Under the pieces are notes generated by a model. The model ran no database searches, had not been told where the DNA came from, and worked only from the letters and a program-made list of their open reading frames with translations. Shown here piece by piece: positions 6,019-11,943 of a DNA stretch of 44,591 nt. Numbering within the stretch: position 1 is the first letter of the stretch; every line of letters starts with the position of its first letter. The translations under genes and the position numbers were made by a program. Source of the DNA: a virus. The stretch is from positions 1-44,591 of IMG/VR virus record IMGVR_UViG_3300042892_003972, one strand, 5' to 3'.

Positions 6019-6588
6019 ATGACAACTATTGCTGCGGTGCAGGGTGAAGGCTGGGTTGTTGTTGGCTGCGACTCAAGAGTTACCGAGAACCAAGAGAGAA
6101 TATTTACTTTGGCTAAAGAAAATGGCAAAGTAGTTAAGAACGGAAATTACTTACTAGGCGCGGCCGGCGACATGAGAGCCATCAACTTACTTACACATGT
6201 CTTTAAGCCACCTGTCATTAACCCAACAACTTATGGGATCAGGCTGGATAAGTTTATGACTGCGGTTTTTATCCCTGAACTAAAGAAATGTTTCGAGGAA
6301 GCCTCATACTCCAAAGATGGTGAGATGGAATCCCAAGTCATGGTTGTGGTTAATGGAACTGTCTATGAGATAGGTAATGACTTTTCGTGGGCACATGACG
6401 AGTCAGGTATTTACTCAATAGGTTCGGGTGGCGACTACGCTATCAGCGCGTTGCTTGCCACATTCGAAACACGCAAGAGAACTATTGGAACTGCAAAGAT
6501 ACTTGTGCGTCAAGCAATAACTATTGCATCGAAGTTAGATCCAAATACTGCACCGCCTATCTACATACAAATCCAACACTTCGGGTAA
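6019..6588 (+). CDS. proteasome beta-subunit/HslV-like Ntn hydrolase
   Basis: 189 residues, ATG after TGGGGTGAG. If the initiator Met is removed the protein begins Thr-Thr-Ile, as in HslV and proteasome beta subunits, where Thr1 is the nucleophile. Counting from that Thr, an Asp sits at position 17 (GCDSRVT), as in the family; a Lys near position 36 (GKVVK) could be Lys33. 'LLGAAGD' matches the conserved Gly-rich turn and 'YSIGSGGDYAISALLA' the family's second Gly-rich helix start. Length fits HslV. No partner ATPase is in the window, so it may use the host's or act alone. Peptidase activity is likely but unproven. Confidence 0.75.
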   Translation: MTTIAAVQGEGWVVVGCDSRVTENQERIFTLAKENGKVVKNGNYLLGAAGDMRAINLLTHVFKPPVINPTTYGIRLDKFMTAVFIPELKKCFEEASYSKDGEMESQVMVVVNGTVYEIGNDFSWAHDESGIYSIGSGGDYAISALLATFETRKRTIGTAKILVRQAITIASKLDPNTAPPIYIQIQHFG

Positions 6589-6590
6589 GT

Positions 6591-6606
6591 TTTTTACTTT
6601 TTGCTG
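6591..6606 (-). repeat. repeat A, copy 6
   Basis: TTTTTACTTTTTGCTG on the + strand, one mismatch, two bases after the proteasome-like gene. No stem-loop precedes its T-run. Confidence 0.8.
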
Positions 6607-6642
6607 TTTAGCTCTGCAGCCGGCGTTCCTTGGAAACCAACT

Positions 6643-6653
6643 ACAAACAACTT
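6643..6653 (+). repeat. repeat B, copy 3
   Basis: ACAAACAACTT, 21 bp upstream of the -35 box at 6675. Confidence 0.7.
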
Positions 6654-6674
6654 GGTGATGTCTGCTACGAGGAC

Positions 6675-6703
6675 TTGACACACGACCTTCGTTACCATAT
6701 ACT
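6675..6703 (+). promoter_or_regulatory. promoter of the 6710 small RNA
   Basis: TTGACA (6675-6680), 17 bp, TATACT (6698-6703). The expected start, about 6710, is the first base of the RNA's closing helix. Confidence 0.85.
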
Positions 6704-6709
6704 TATGCT

Positions 6710-6799
6710 ATTCAGTAAGGGGAAAGTCGCTGGTCACCTGAACGACCTGAAACCTAGGGGGTCGGAAACAATACGACTCCCTTACTGAATCTTATTTTT
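6710..6799 (+). ncRNA. small structured RNA with its own promoter and terminator
   Basis: ATTCAGTAAGGG (6710-6721) is perfectly complementary to CCCTTACTGAAT (6779-6790). Beyond a GAA bulge the helix continues with AGTCG (6725-6729)/CGACT (6774-6778). The 44-nt apical part can form GGTC/GACC hairpins with alternatives. The 3' arm is followed by CTTATTTTTG, so the helix also acts as terminator. No ORF with a start is present. About 85-90 nt. I recognise no known RNA family; it could be an antisense or protein-binding RNA. Confidence 0.65.
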
Positions 6800-6826
6800 G
6801 ACATTACGAACTTGATGTACTAGAGT
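6798..6826 (+). promoter_or_regulatory. promoter of the subtilase gene
   Basis: TTGACA (6798-6803), 17 bp, TAGAGT (6821-6826). Transcription would start near 6833, one base before an in-frame ATG (6834). Confidence 0.75.
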
Positions 6827-6866
6827 CACCACTATGAATACACAAAGACAAAGGGAGAAAAGATAT

Positions 6867-7751
6867 ATGAAAAGACTAATACTAATAATCGCACTTGTAG
6901 CATCCTCGCTAACACCTGCGCACGCCGAGCCAACTCAAACTATTGCGGTGATTGACTCAGGAGTCAATACTGCGTTATTTAATAATATTGTTACAGAGGT
7001 ATGTATTCTCGAATACTCCAACTGCGCTAATGGAAAGCCTTTCATGGAAGGTAAGGGCGCGGCTAATACAGGAGTGACAACTAATGCTGCGCTTAATCAC
7101 GCAACTGGGATGATATCTATTATCAACAAAGTGAACCCTTCAGTAAATATTATTCCAATTCGTATTATTGGAATTACGGATAAAGGTAATCCTTATATCT
7201 ACTCAAACAATGCGGTGAAGTTAGCACTTGATTGGGTTGTTGCCAACCACGCTAAATATAATATTACTGCGGTATCCGTATCGCAAGGTAAAGTTTTTGC
7301 TGGATGTAGAGTCCCTGATGGAACTGCTAATGCGGTAGCAACCCTGAAGGCTAACAATGTCGCGGTAATTGGTGCGACAGGTAATACCAGTAATAGAAAA
7401 GAGATGGACTCGATTGCCTGCCTACCTGATGTAATCTCAGTAGGAGCAACAGACAACCCTGATAAGGGAACTAGCGGAATTGCTTACGACCCTACGGCAA
7501 AGCCATATATTGCTCGATACAGTAATGGTAATGCTCAGACAAGTTTCTACTTAAACGCTCGGATGTATGTCCTTCAGAGTAATGGAAAGCAGAAGTTTAC
7601 AGTCGGAACTTCCAACTCAACTGCCTCACTCGCTGGATTGTGGACGCTGAACAGAAAGTCAAGCGTTGCGGAAACGCAAGCGACTCTCAACTCTTTAGCA
7701 ACAACTGCGAGTAACGAGTGGCTAACAGGGAAGTATCTTAAACTTCCATAA
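6867..7751 (+). CDS. secreted subtilisin-family (S8) serine protease
   Basis: 294 residues from the ATG at 6867, chosen because GGGAG precedes it and a signal peptide (MKRLILIIALVASSLTPAHA) follows directly. An ATG at 6834 would add 11 residues and could be used leaderless. Catalytic Asp30 (VIDSGV), His78 (NHATGM), oxyanion Asn173 (GATGN) and Ser249 (GTSNSTASLAG, as in GTSMASPHVAG) are all present. There is little room for a propeptide. It probably acts outside the membrane: on cell-surface proteins, on another phage protein, or against competitors. Between promoter 6798 and terminator 7785. Confidence 0.85.
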   Translation: MKRLILIIALVASSLTPAHAEPTQTIAVIDSGVNTALFNNIVTEVCILEYSNCANGKPFMEGKGAANTGVTTNAALNHATGMISIINKVNPSVNIIPIRIIGITDKGNPYIYSNNAVKLALDWVVANHAKYNITAVSVSQGKVFAGCRVPDGTANAVATLKANNVAVIGATGNTSNRKEMDSIACLPDVISVGATDNPDKGTSGIAYDPTAKPYIARYSNGNAQTSFYLNARMYVLQSNGKQKFTVGTSNSTASLAGLWTLNRKSSVAETQATLNSLATTASNEWLTGKYLKLP

Positions 7752-7763
7752 CCTAAACGCCTT

Positions 7764-7779
7764 TAGCAAAAAGTAAAAA
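7764..7779 (+). repeat. repeat A, copy 7
   Basis: Perfect TAGCAAAAAGTAAAAA, between the subtilase stop and its terminator. Confidence 0.9.
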
Positions 7780-7784
7780 TAGAT

Positions 7785-7812
7785 GCCCCCTCCCCCCGAG
7801 GGGGTTTTCTAT
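7785..7812 (+). terminator. intrinsic terminator
   Basis: C-rich arm (7786-7797) pairs with AGGGGG (7800-7804), followed by TTTTCTATT. Confidence 0.75.
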
Positions 7813-7823
7813 TGTTGCGGTGT

Positions 7824-7851
7824 TTGACTTTCTACAAAAAAGTGCTAAACT
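7824..7851 (+). promoter_or_regulatory. promoter of the 7881 gene
   Basis: TTGACT (7824-7829), 16 bp, TAAACT (7846-7851). Promoter and leader are nearly identical to those at 8832-8886. Confidence 0.8.
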
Positions 7852-7880
7852 TAGATTAACAAAATGAAAGGGGAAAGTAA

Positions 7881-7997
7881 ATGGAACTAGAAGTAGAATT
7901 GGCTCAGTGTACGCGGTGTGAGGATGAAGTTGATGCGAGCACACTAATGGCTTATGGCGATTGGGAATTGTGTGAGATATGCCAGGGCGACATTTAA
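7881..7997 (+). CDS. 38-residue two-Cys-pair mini-protein
   Basis: ATG at 7881 after GAAAGGGGAAAG. CTRC (about residue 10) and CEIC (about residue 32) with an acidic body. Probably a minimal zinc ribbon. Single-gene unit. Confidence 0.65.
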   Translation: MELEVELAQCTRCEDEVDASTLMAYGDWELCEICQGDI

Positions 7998-8006
7998 TCT
8001 CAGGTA

Positions 8007-8035
8007 TTGACTTTCTAAAAAATTAGTGAGATACT
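8007..8035 (+). promoter_or_regulatory. promoter of the 8066 gene
   Basis: TTGACT (8007-8012), 17 bp, GATACT (8030-8035). Confidence 0.8.
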
Positions 8036-8065
8036 TACGCTACTTAACAAGAAAAGGGGAACGCA

Positions 8066-8530
8066 ATGAAAGATACACACGAGATTGTAAAGTGTAAGAA
8101 TTGCTTAAAAGATACCGAATACTCTTCATATGAAGTCTACGAAGCAATATGCTTAAAGTGCCAGAAGCAAGTGGTGGTACTAGAAAGCGATTGTGTGTGC
8201 GCAGATGAAGATGGCCCGGACTATGGTGAGTGCTTCGGTTGCTATGATGATGCTAAAGATAATCTTAAGCATCTAATCAACGCTTGGGTAGACGCTCAAG
8301 GTAAAGAATTTTCTGAAGTCCGTATAGATGGAACTGGAATGGGATGGCAACGCCAAAGTGGTTATGCCCATACGGACATAGATGATCTTGCTCATGCCCT
8401 CGCACTTCGCGGTGACTTCCGTATTGTCTTCACTTTAGAAAATGGCGAACTAACTGCGACTCGATCATCTCATGATGAACCTACGGGAGCGCACTTCACC
8501 TTCACGCCAAGCGACACGCCAAGCGAGTAA
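8066..8530 (+). CDS. Cys-rich N-terminus plus conserved phage C-terminal domain
   Basis: 154 residues after AAAAGGGGA. Residues 9-60 hold CKNC, CLKC and further Cys (CVCAD, CFGC), enough for two metal sites. The C-terminal part (about 68-154) has a run typical of a small actinophage domain: 'EVRIDGTGMGW', a short acidic helix, beta strands and 'RSSHDEPTG'. I have seen this arrangement in phage hypotheticals but know no function. The N-terminal metal part may add a binding surface. Ends with a GACACGCC motif inside the coding region. Confidence 0.65.
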   Translation: MKDTHEIVKCKNCLKDTEYSSYEVYEAICLKCQKQVVVLESDCVCADEDGPDYGECFGCYDDAKDNLKHLINAWVDAQGKEFSEVRIDGTGMGWQRQSGYAHTDIDDLAHALALRGDFRIVFTLENGELTATRSSHDEPTGAHFTFTPSDTPSE

Positions 8531-8532
8531 GG

Positions 8533-8561
8533 TTGCGTATCTTGATTGACTATGCTATACT
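8533..8561 (+). promoter_or_regulatory. promoter of the 8593 gene
   Basis: TTGCGT (8533-8538), 17 bp, TATACT (8556-8561). Confidence 0.75.
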
Positions 8562-8592
8562 TACGCCATAACAATAACGAAGGGGGAATAAA

Positions 8593-8688
8593 ATGGTTTG
8601 CTCAAGTTGCTCGATAAGAGGTATCCGTGTTTGTTACCATATCGAAGTAAGTAAAGATGAACTTTACACGGAGTATCTCGAAGACTAA
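8593..8688 (+). CDS. 31-residue mini-protein
   Basis: ATG after GAAGGGGGAA. CSSC at residues 3-6, a third Cys at residue 13 and an acidic end. It has a full promoter, ribosome binding site and terminator, so it is a credible gene despite its size. Confidence 0.6.
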   Translation: MVCSSCSIRGIRVCYHIEVSKDELYTEYLED

Positions 8689-8701
8689 ATAGTAATTAAA
8701 A

Positions 8702-8728
8702 GCCCCCACCAAGTGTGGGGGTTTTTTC
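8702..8728 (+). terminator. intrinsic terminator
   Basis: CCCCCAC (8703-8709)/GTGGGGG (8715-8721) and TTTTTT. Confidence 0.9.
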
Positions 8729-8744
8729 TTTGCAGCGATGCATT

Positions 8745-8760
8745 TAGCAAAAAGTAAAAA
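8745..8760 (+). repeat. repeat A, copy 8
   Basis: Perfect TAGCAAAAAGTAAAAA, 31 bp before repeat B copy 4. Confidence 0.9.
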
Positions 8761-8791
8761 TTTAACAGCTGCGGTTGTCAGCTGCGCAACT

Positions 8792-8802
8792 GCAAACAAC
8801 TT
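8792..8802 (+). repeat. repeat B, copy 4
   Basis: GCAAACAACTT, one mismatch, 29 bp before the -35 box at 8832. Confidence 0.65.
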
Positions 8803-8831
8803 CGTCATCTCCGCCTACTATCTACTAATGC

Positions 8832-8859
8832 TTGATTTTCTACAAAAAAGTGATAGAAT
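8832..8859 (+). promoter_or_regulatory. promoter of the DUF6011-like gene
   Basis: TTGATT (8832-8837), 16 bp, TAGAAT (8854-8859). Confidence 0.75.
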
Positions 8860-8886
8860 TAGATTAACAAAATGAAAGGGGAAAAA

Positions 8887-9312
8887 ATGTTAATTTCACC
8901 AAAGCAACTCGCGTTCGCGGGTCGCCTCGCCAACGAGCGCGGAGTCGCGCTCGATAGTAGTTTTTCTACTTGGTCAATGAACCAAGCAAGCGAGGAGATT
9001 GCTCGCCTACTCGCAATGCCAAAGGTTGGCGTACGCGTACTTCCTGAGGGCATCTACCTTAAAGATGGGATTGTCTATAAGGTACAAGTGTCTGGTGCTG
9101 GACGCTCATACGCAAAAGTCTTGCGTGAGAAGGGTGGGTTCGAGTATGACAATACTGCCATCAAGAATCTTTCCATCGAGGATAAGATTACGATTGAGCA
9201 GGCTAAGGCGTATGGCGTTCAGTATGGCGTCTGCGTTGTCTGCGGAGCGTTGCTTACGGACGCAAAGAGTGTGGCAGCAGGGATTGGGCCGGTGTGCGGT
9301 AAGCGCATCTAA
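8887..9312 (+). CDS. DUF6011-like protein
   Basis: 141 residues. ATG at 8887 is preferred over an in-frame ATG at 8872 because GAAAGGGG lies between them. The C-terminus (about 113-141) has the conserved actinophage ending 'C-x2-C-x-x-L-T-D...S...G-I-G-P-x-C-G', a compact zinc-binding motif with Cys pairs. The N-terminal half is a helical region resembling DNA-end or single-strand binding phage proteins, and the middle is beta-rich. The domain is often fused to other phage proteins; its function is unknown. Confidence 0.75.
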   Translation: MLISPKQLAFAGRLANERGVALDSSFSTWSMNQASEEIARLLAMPKVGVRVLPEGIYLKDGIVYKVQVSGAGRSYAKVLREKGGFEYDNTAIKNLSIEDKITIEQAKAYGVQYGVCVVCGALLTDAKSVAAGIGPVCGKRI

Positions 9313-9326
9313 GTATTAAAAAGTTA

Positions 9327-9355
9327 AGCCCCTCGCATACGCGGGGGGTTTTTCT
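9327..9355 (+). terminator. intrinsic terminator
   Basis: CCCCTCGC pairs with GCGGGGGG around ATAC, then TTTTTCTTT. Confidence 0.9.
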
Positions 9356-9364
9356 TTGCTCACT

Positions 9365-9375
9365 ATAAACAACTT
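9365..9375 (+). repeat. repeat B, copy 5
   Basis: ATAAACAACTT, one mismatch. It lies 28 bp before, not after, repeat A copy 9, so that copy of A is flanked by B on both sides. Confidence 0.55.
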
Positions 9376-9403
9376 CGTTTGGATCCAGCTGCGTGCCGTA
9401 TGT

Positions 9404-9419
9404 TTTTTACTTTTTGCTA
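9404..9419 (-). repeat. repeat A, copy 9
   Basis: TTTTTACTTTTTGCTA, perfect core. Confidence 0.9.
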
Positions 9420-9456
9420 ATTATCTCTGCAATTTTGAGATGCGTCTGAGAGAAGT

Positions 9457-9467
9457 ACGAACAACTT
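9457..9467 (+). repeat. repeat B, copy 6
   Basis: ACGAACAACTT, one mismatch, 6 bp before the -35 box at 9474. Confidence 0.6.
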
Positions 9468-9473
9468 CTTGGT

Positions 9474-9502
9474 TTGACTTTCCTGATCCTTAATGATAGA
9501 CT
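9474..9502 (+). promoter_or_regulatory. promoter of the phosphatase gene
   Basis: TTGACT (9474-9479), 17 bp, TAGACT (9497-9502). Confidence 0.8.
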
Positions 9503-9533
9503 CACGCTAAATAAAGAGAAAGGGGGGTTAGTC

Positions 9534-10046
9534 ATGGAAAACCTAGACAACCTCGCAGTAATAGATAAGAGCGTGGAAGCACCACGCTACGAGATTGAGT
9601 ACCCACAAGAGTTGTGGTCGGAAGTCTTAGAAGGATTGTGGATTGGCGGAACAGATGATAATGACATCTACGACCAATTAGAAGTACCAATGATTAGGCG
9701 AGAGCATTTCGATACTGTCTTTACGGCGTATGCGTGGGCTAATCCTGTGGATTGGTTTGTCAAAGAGATTCGTTATGGTTTCTGGGATAGTCATGTAAAG
9801 GGTGAAGCAGGTTTTAATCCTGCGGAGTTAGACGACATAGCCTCAATGATGTATGCCGATTGGAAAAATGGTAAGAAGGTTTTATTCCGTTGTCAAGCAG
9901 GTCTTAATCGTTCGAGTCTATGTGCTGCTTTGGTCTTAATGAAAGACGGCTATACGGCAGATGACGCTATCGCCCTTATTCGTGAGAAGCGAAGTCAGTA
10001 CGCACTATTTAATAAGACTTTCGTAGATTACCTGAGAAGCCTATAA
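9534..10046 (+). CDS. dual-specificity protein phosphatase
   Basis: 170 residues, ATG at 9534 after AAGGGGGG. The signature Cys-x5-Arg is FRCQAGLNRSS: Cys120 is the thiol nucleophile, Arg126 holds phosphate, and Ser follows as in the family. Asp85 (WDSHV) is placed to be the general acid. Length and order match small dual-specificity phosphatases, which are common in actinophages. Usual Cys-flanking His is replaced by Arg. Likely acts on host or phage phosphoproteins in the cytoplasm. A kinase-like domain is encoded at 27.9-28.7 kb, but no direct link is shown. Confidence 0.85.
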   Translation: MENLDNLAVIDKSVEAPRYEIEYPQELWSEVLEGLWIGGTDDNDIYDQLEVPMIRREHFDTVFTAYAWANPVDWFVKEIRYGFWDSHVKGEAGFNPAELDDIASMMYADWKNGKKVLFRCQAGLNRSSLCAALVLMKDGYTADDAIALIREKRSQYALFNKTFVDYLRSL

Positions 10047-10071
10047 GCGACACGCCGAAGGTCAGGAAGGT

Positions 10072-10100
10072 TTGACTTATGTCAGGAAGGTCTGTATCAT
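10072..10100 (+). promoter_or_regulatory. promoter of the 10143-11362 operon
   Basis: TTGACT (10072-10077), 17 bp, TATCAT (10095-10100). CGACACGCC at 10048-10056 lies 15 bp upstream. A GTCAGGAAGGT direct repeat (10061 and 10081) flanks and enters the spacer, so a regulator could bind here. Confidence 0.75.
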
Positions 10101-10142
10101 TAAGGTATTAACAAAAGTTGTTAATAGAAAAGGGGTAGAAAA

Positions 10143-10298
10143 ATGAAAACAGAAGCGAAGTTCATCAGACGCCGTATCGCAGTTGCCGTTATATTTTTCG
10201 CTATGTTCGGTTGGGCGTTAGACGCTACAACACCTGAAATGTGTAAAGTACCTGTGGAGCAGATGAACCAATACTGTATAGATTTAATCTACCCATAA
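10143..10298 (+). CDS. small membrane protein
   Basis: 51 residues after AAAAGGGGTAG. Basic start (KFIRRR), one hydrophobic segment at about residues 13-26, then an outside part with two Cys (CKVP, YCID) that could form a disulphide. Orientation by the positive-inside rule is N-in. Function unknown; it lies in a group of tiny membrane proteins upstream of the lysis genes. Confidence 0.6.
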   Translation: MKTEAKFIRRRIAVAVIFFAMFGWALDATTPEMCKVPVEQMNQYCIDLIYP

Positions 10299-10315
10299 TC
10301 GAAAGGGGAATAAAA

Positions 10316-10468
10316 ATGAAATGCTTAACTTGCGGAACTACTGAAGGCATAGTGTATTCAGGCGTAGATGCTTTCTGCCTCGGAGTAGAAACAGAAAAGA
10401 TTTGCTACCCATGCGCTAATGCGGTTGCTTTACAAAAAAGGTTGGAGTCAGCCAATGAAGGTAACTAA
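10316..10468 (+). CDS. 50-residue two-Cys-pair protein
   Basis: ATG after GAAAGGGGAA. CLTC at residue 3 and CYPC at residue 30, the layout of a zinc ribbon, with a helical end. Overlaps the following gene by 14 bases. Confidence 0.65.
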   Translation: MKCLTCGTTEGIVYSGVDAFCLGVETEKICYPCANAVALQKRLESANEGN

Positions 10469-10688
10469 AAAAGGAAACGCTTTATTCAAAGAGAGAGAAA
10501 GAACTAGCGCAACGCAAGCCGAGTTTCTGATTAAGTTTGCCTCTATGAGTGACGAACAGTTTTGGAAGTGGTCTGAACTAAAGACAACTGCCGAAGCAAG
10601 AGCGTTTATGGAAGCAATACCAATGCCACCAATGAGAACAAACAAAATGTTTATCGAACTGGAAAAACAGGAAGGTAGCAAAAAGTAA
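10455..10688 (+). CDS. hypothetical protein
   Basis: 77 residues from the ATG at 10455 inside the previous gene, with TTGGAG upstream. Basic N-terminus, two helices, and a Pro-rich stretch (IPMPPMRT, about residues 55-62). Last codons Ser-Lys-Lys-stop come from repeat A copy 10. No family recognised. Confidence 0.6.
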   Translation: MKVTKKGNALFKERERTSATQAEFLIKFASMSDEQFWKWSELKTTAEARAFMEAIPMPPMRTNKMFIELEKQEGSKK

Positions 10689-10691
10689 AAA
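10676..10691 (+). repeat. repeat A, copy 10
   Basis: Perfect TAGCAAAAAGTAAAAA bridging two genes: it holds the stop of one, and its last base is the first base of the next gene's ATG. Confidence 0.9.
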
Positions 10692-10840
10692 TGACACTAG
10701 ACACGGGAACTTTAGCAGCAATAATTATTGCGCTCGCCGGTTCATGTACGGTGATGATTATTTCTATTCGCAAAATTGGCGAACTGGAAAGACAGAACAG
10801 ATTTCTACGCAACCAACTAAAAACGAAAGCAGGTAAGTAA
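10691..10840 (+). CDS. small membrane protein with a coiled tail
   Basis: 49 residues. A hydrophobic segment (about 8-25) followed by a charged helical part (KIGELERQNRFLRNQL) that could be a short coiled coil. The start lies directly against repeat A and has no ordinary ribosome binding site, so expression may depend on coupling. TAATG overlap with the next gene. Shape recalls small lysis accessory proteins, but this is a guess. Confidence 0.55.
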   Translation: MTLDTGTLAAIIIALAGSCTVMIISIRKIGELERQNRFLRNQLKTKAGK

Positions 10841-11028
10841 TGGATACAACTCAAGTAGTACTACCCGACAACTGCGGGTTCTCATGTCAGTTCGAGTGGA
10901 TTGAGGTTTCCTCAAACTTCTTTAATGTTTCTGTCTATACGCCTGCGCTTATCGCCGGTTTAGCTGGGTATTTAATGTACCGATTCATTAAAAAGAGCAA
11001 AAAGCGCAGCCCACTTGAGAAAAAGTAA
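10840..11028 (+). CDS. small membrane protein
   Basis: 62 residues. Two Cys (14 and 18), then a single membrane segment at about 33-49 (YTPALIAGLAGYLMYRFI) and a basic tail (KKSKKR), so the C-terminus is probably inside. The end (LEKK-stop) falls in a degenerate repeat A. Function unknown. Confidence 0.6.
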   Translation: MDTTQVVLPDNCGFSCQFEWIEVSSNFFNVSVYTPALIAGLAGYLMYRFIKKSKKRSPLEKK

Positions 11029-11209
11029 AAACATAGAAGCAGACGCTTCTAAACTCTATGACTCAGGATTGTCCATAGATAATGTTGCTTTGGAGTTAGA
11101 TGTTTGCTACCGAACAGCAAGAAGGGCTATTAAGAACGCCGGTGTCACACTTCGTGACCCCTCTGCTCGCCTGAAAGGGCGTACAAGCCCTAAGAGAAAG
11201 AAGGGTTAA
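11015..11209 (+). CDS. small helix-turn-helix protein
   Basis: 64 residues from a TTG at 11015; no ATG is available in frame. Residues 14-41 ('LYDSGLSIDNVALELDVCYRTARRAIKNAG') follow the resolvase/Hin-like helix-turn-helix, and the C-terminus is basic (SPKRKKG). It begins RKSKN, encoded by the degenerate repeat A at 11019-11033, read in the same frame as at 12898 and 14446. Probably binds DNA; no catalytic domain is present. Confidence 0.55.
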   Translation: MRKSKNIEADASKLYDSGLSIDNVALELDVCYRTARRAIKNAGVTLRDPSARLKGRTSPKRKKG

Positions 11210-11362
11210 ATGAACAACCTTAGTATAGTTTGGACAGCCGTAGTAGCCGTTGTAGCAGGTCTAGCGTCAATTCTAGCCTCTATCGCTGGTAACGACTCAT
11301 TGTCTATAAGTTTCGGTCTGTGTGCGGTTGCTTCGGCAACGCTCGCAAGCCGAGAACGCTAA
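11210..11362 (+). CDS. small two-segment membrane protein
   Basis: 50 residues, starting one base after the previous stop. Two hydrophobic stretches (about 6-26 and 32-45) separated by a short polar turn (GNDS), i.e. a helical hairpin. Size and form resemble very small holin-like or accessory membrane proteins. Operon ends with the terminator at 11383. Confidence 0.6.
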   Translation: MNNLSIVWTAVVAVVAGLASILASIAGNDSLSISFGLCAVASATLASRER

Positions 11363-11382
11363 GCCGTTCCTTAGCACCGAGA

Positions 11383-11420
11383 GGCTCACTAACAACCTTC
11401 CCCGTTGGTGAGTCTTTCTT
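11383..11420 (+). terminator. intrinsic terminator
   Basis: CTCACTAAC (11385-11393) pairs over 9 bp with GTTGGTGAG, followed by TCTTTCTTTT. Confidence 0.85.
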
Positions 11421-11491
11421 TTGGCGTGTCACTTGCTTTGTTTGTTCGATAGTGTTATTGTTTGCCTTATCAAACAGATAAGGAGTTTCAA

Positions 11492-11668
11492 ATGCCCATC
11501 TCACGCCCGCAATACCCAACTTGCTACACCTGCGCCCGCGAATTCACCCACCTATGTACCTCTGAGGGTACATACTGCCTACACTATGACGGACTCACTG
11601 GCTTTGTCGTTAACTGCGACACCTGCCGTGTTTCAACTCAACAAAAGTTCCTCGCGCTCTACAAATAA
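11492..11668 (+). CDS. 58-residue Cys-rich protein
   Basis: ATG at 11492 after AAGGAG; an in-frame upstream ATG (11462) lacks a site. CYTC (about 11), CTS (about 21), CLH (about 29) and CDTC (about 41): six Cys and two His, possibly two metal sites. A weak promoter may lie at 11433-11461 (TTGCTT, TTATTG). Function unknown. Confidence 0.65.
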   Translation: MPISRPQYPTCYTCAREFTHLCTSEGTYCLHYDGLTGFVVNCDTCRVSTQQKFLALYK

Positions 11669-11679
11669 TTCAAGGAAGA

Positions 11680-11702
11680 AGCCCGCTGCGGCGGGTTTTT
11701 TC
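11680..11702 (+). terminator. intrinsic terminator
   Basis: CCCGC (11682-11686)/GCGGG (11691-11695) and TTTTTT. Confidence 0.85.
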
Positions 11703-11714
11703 TTGCGCTAGCAA

Positions 11715-11730
11715 TTTTTACTTTTTGCTA
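11715..11730 (-). repeat. repeat A, copy 11
   Basis: TTTTTACTTTTTGCTA, perfect, 27 bp before repeat B copy 7. Confidence 0.9.
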
Positions 11731-11757
11731 TCCTGACCGGCGCGGAGGGATCTGGCT

Positions 11758-11768
11758 ACAAACAACTT
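11758..11768 (+). repeat. repeat B, copy 7
   Basis: ACAAACAACTT, 11 bp before the -35 box at 11780. Confidence 0.7.
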
Positions 11769-11779
11769 TGGCGTGTTGC

Positions 11780-11808
11780 TTGACTTAGGATGATGTCTAA
11801 TGTATTAT
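11780..11808 (+). promoter_or_regulatory. promoter of the 11830 gene
   Basis: TTGACT (11780-11785), 17 bp, TATTAT (11803-11808). Confidence 0.8.
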
Positions 11809-11829
11809 TATGTATTGAAAGGGGATAAA

Positions 11830-11943
11830 ATGACAAAACGGACAAAGGTTCAAATCATTTACATAAATTGCTGGAAATGCGGGATTTCAATGTCCTTACC
11901 TGAAAAAGACTACTATCACGGAGCAAGTTGCGGGAAATGCTGA
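11830..11943 (+). CDS. 37-residue two-Cys-pair mini-protein
   Basis: ATG after GAAAGGGGAT. CWKC (14-17) and CGKC (34-37, the very end), with His near residue 30. A minimal zinc ribbon. No terminator was found before the next leader. Confidence 0.65.
   Translation: MTKRTKVQIIYINCWKCGISMSLPEKDYYHGASCGKC

Noticed and set aside
7864-7887. ATG at 7864 as gene start
   Set aside because: It gives an 7-codon frame made of the ribosome binding site of the real gene (ATGAAAGGGG). The same applies at 8872.
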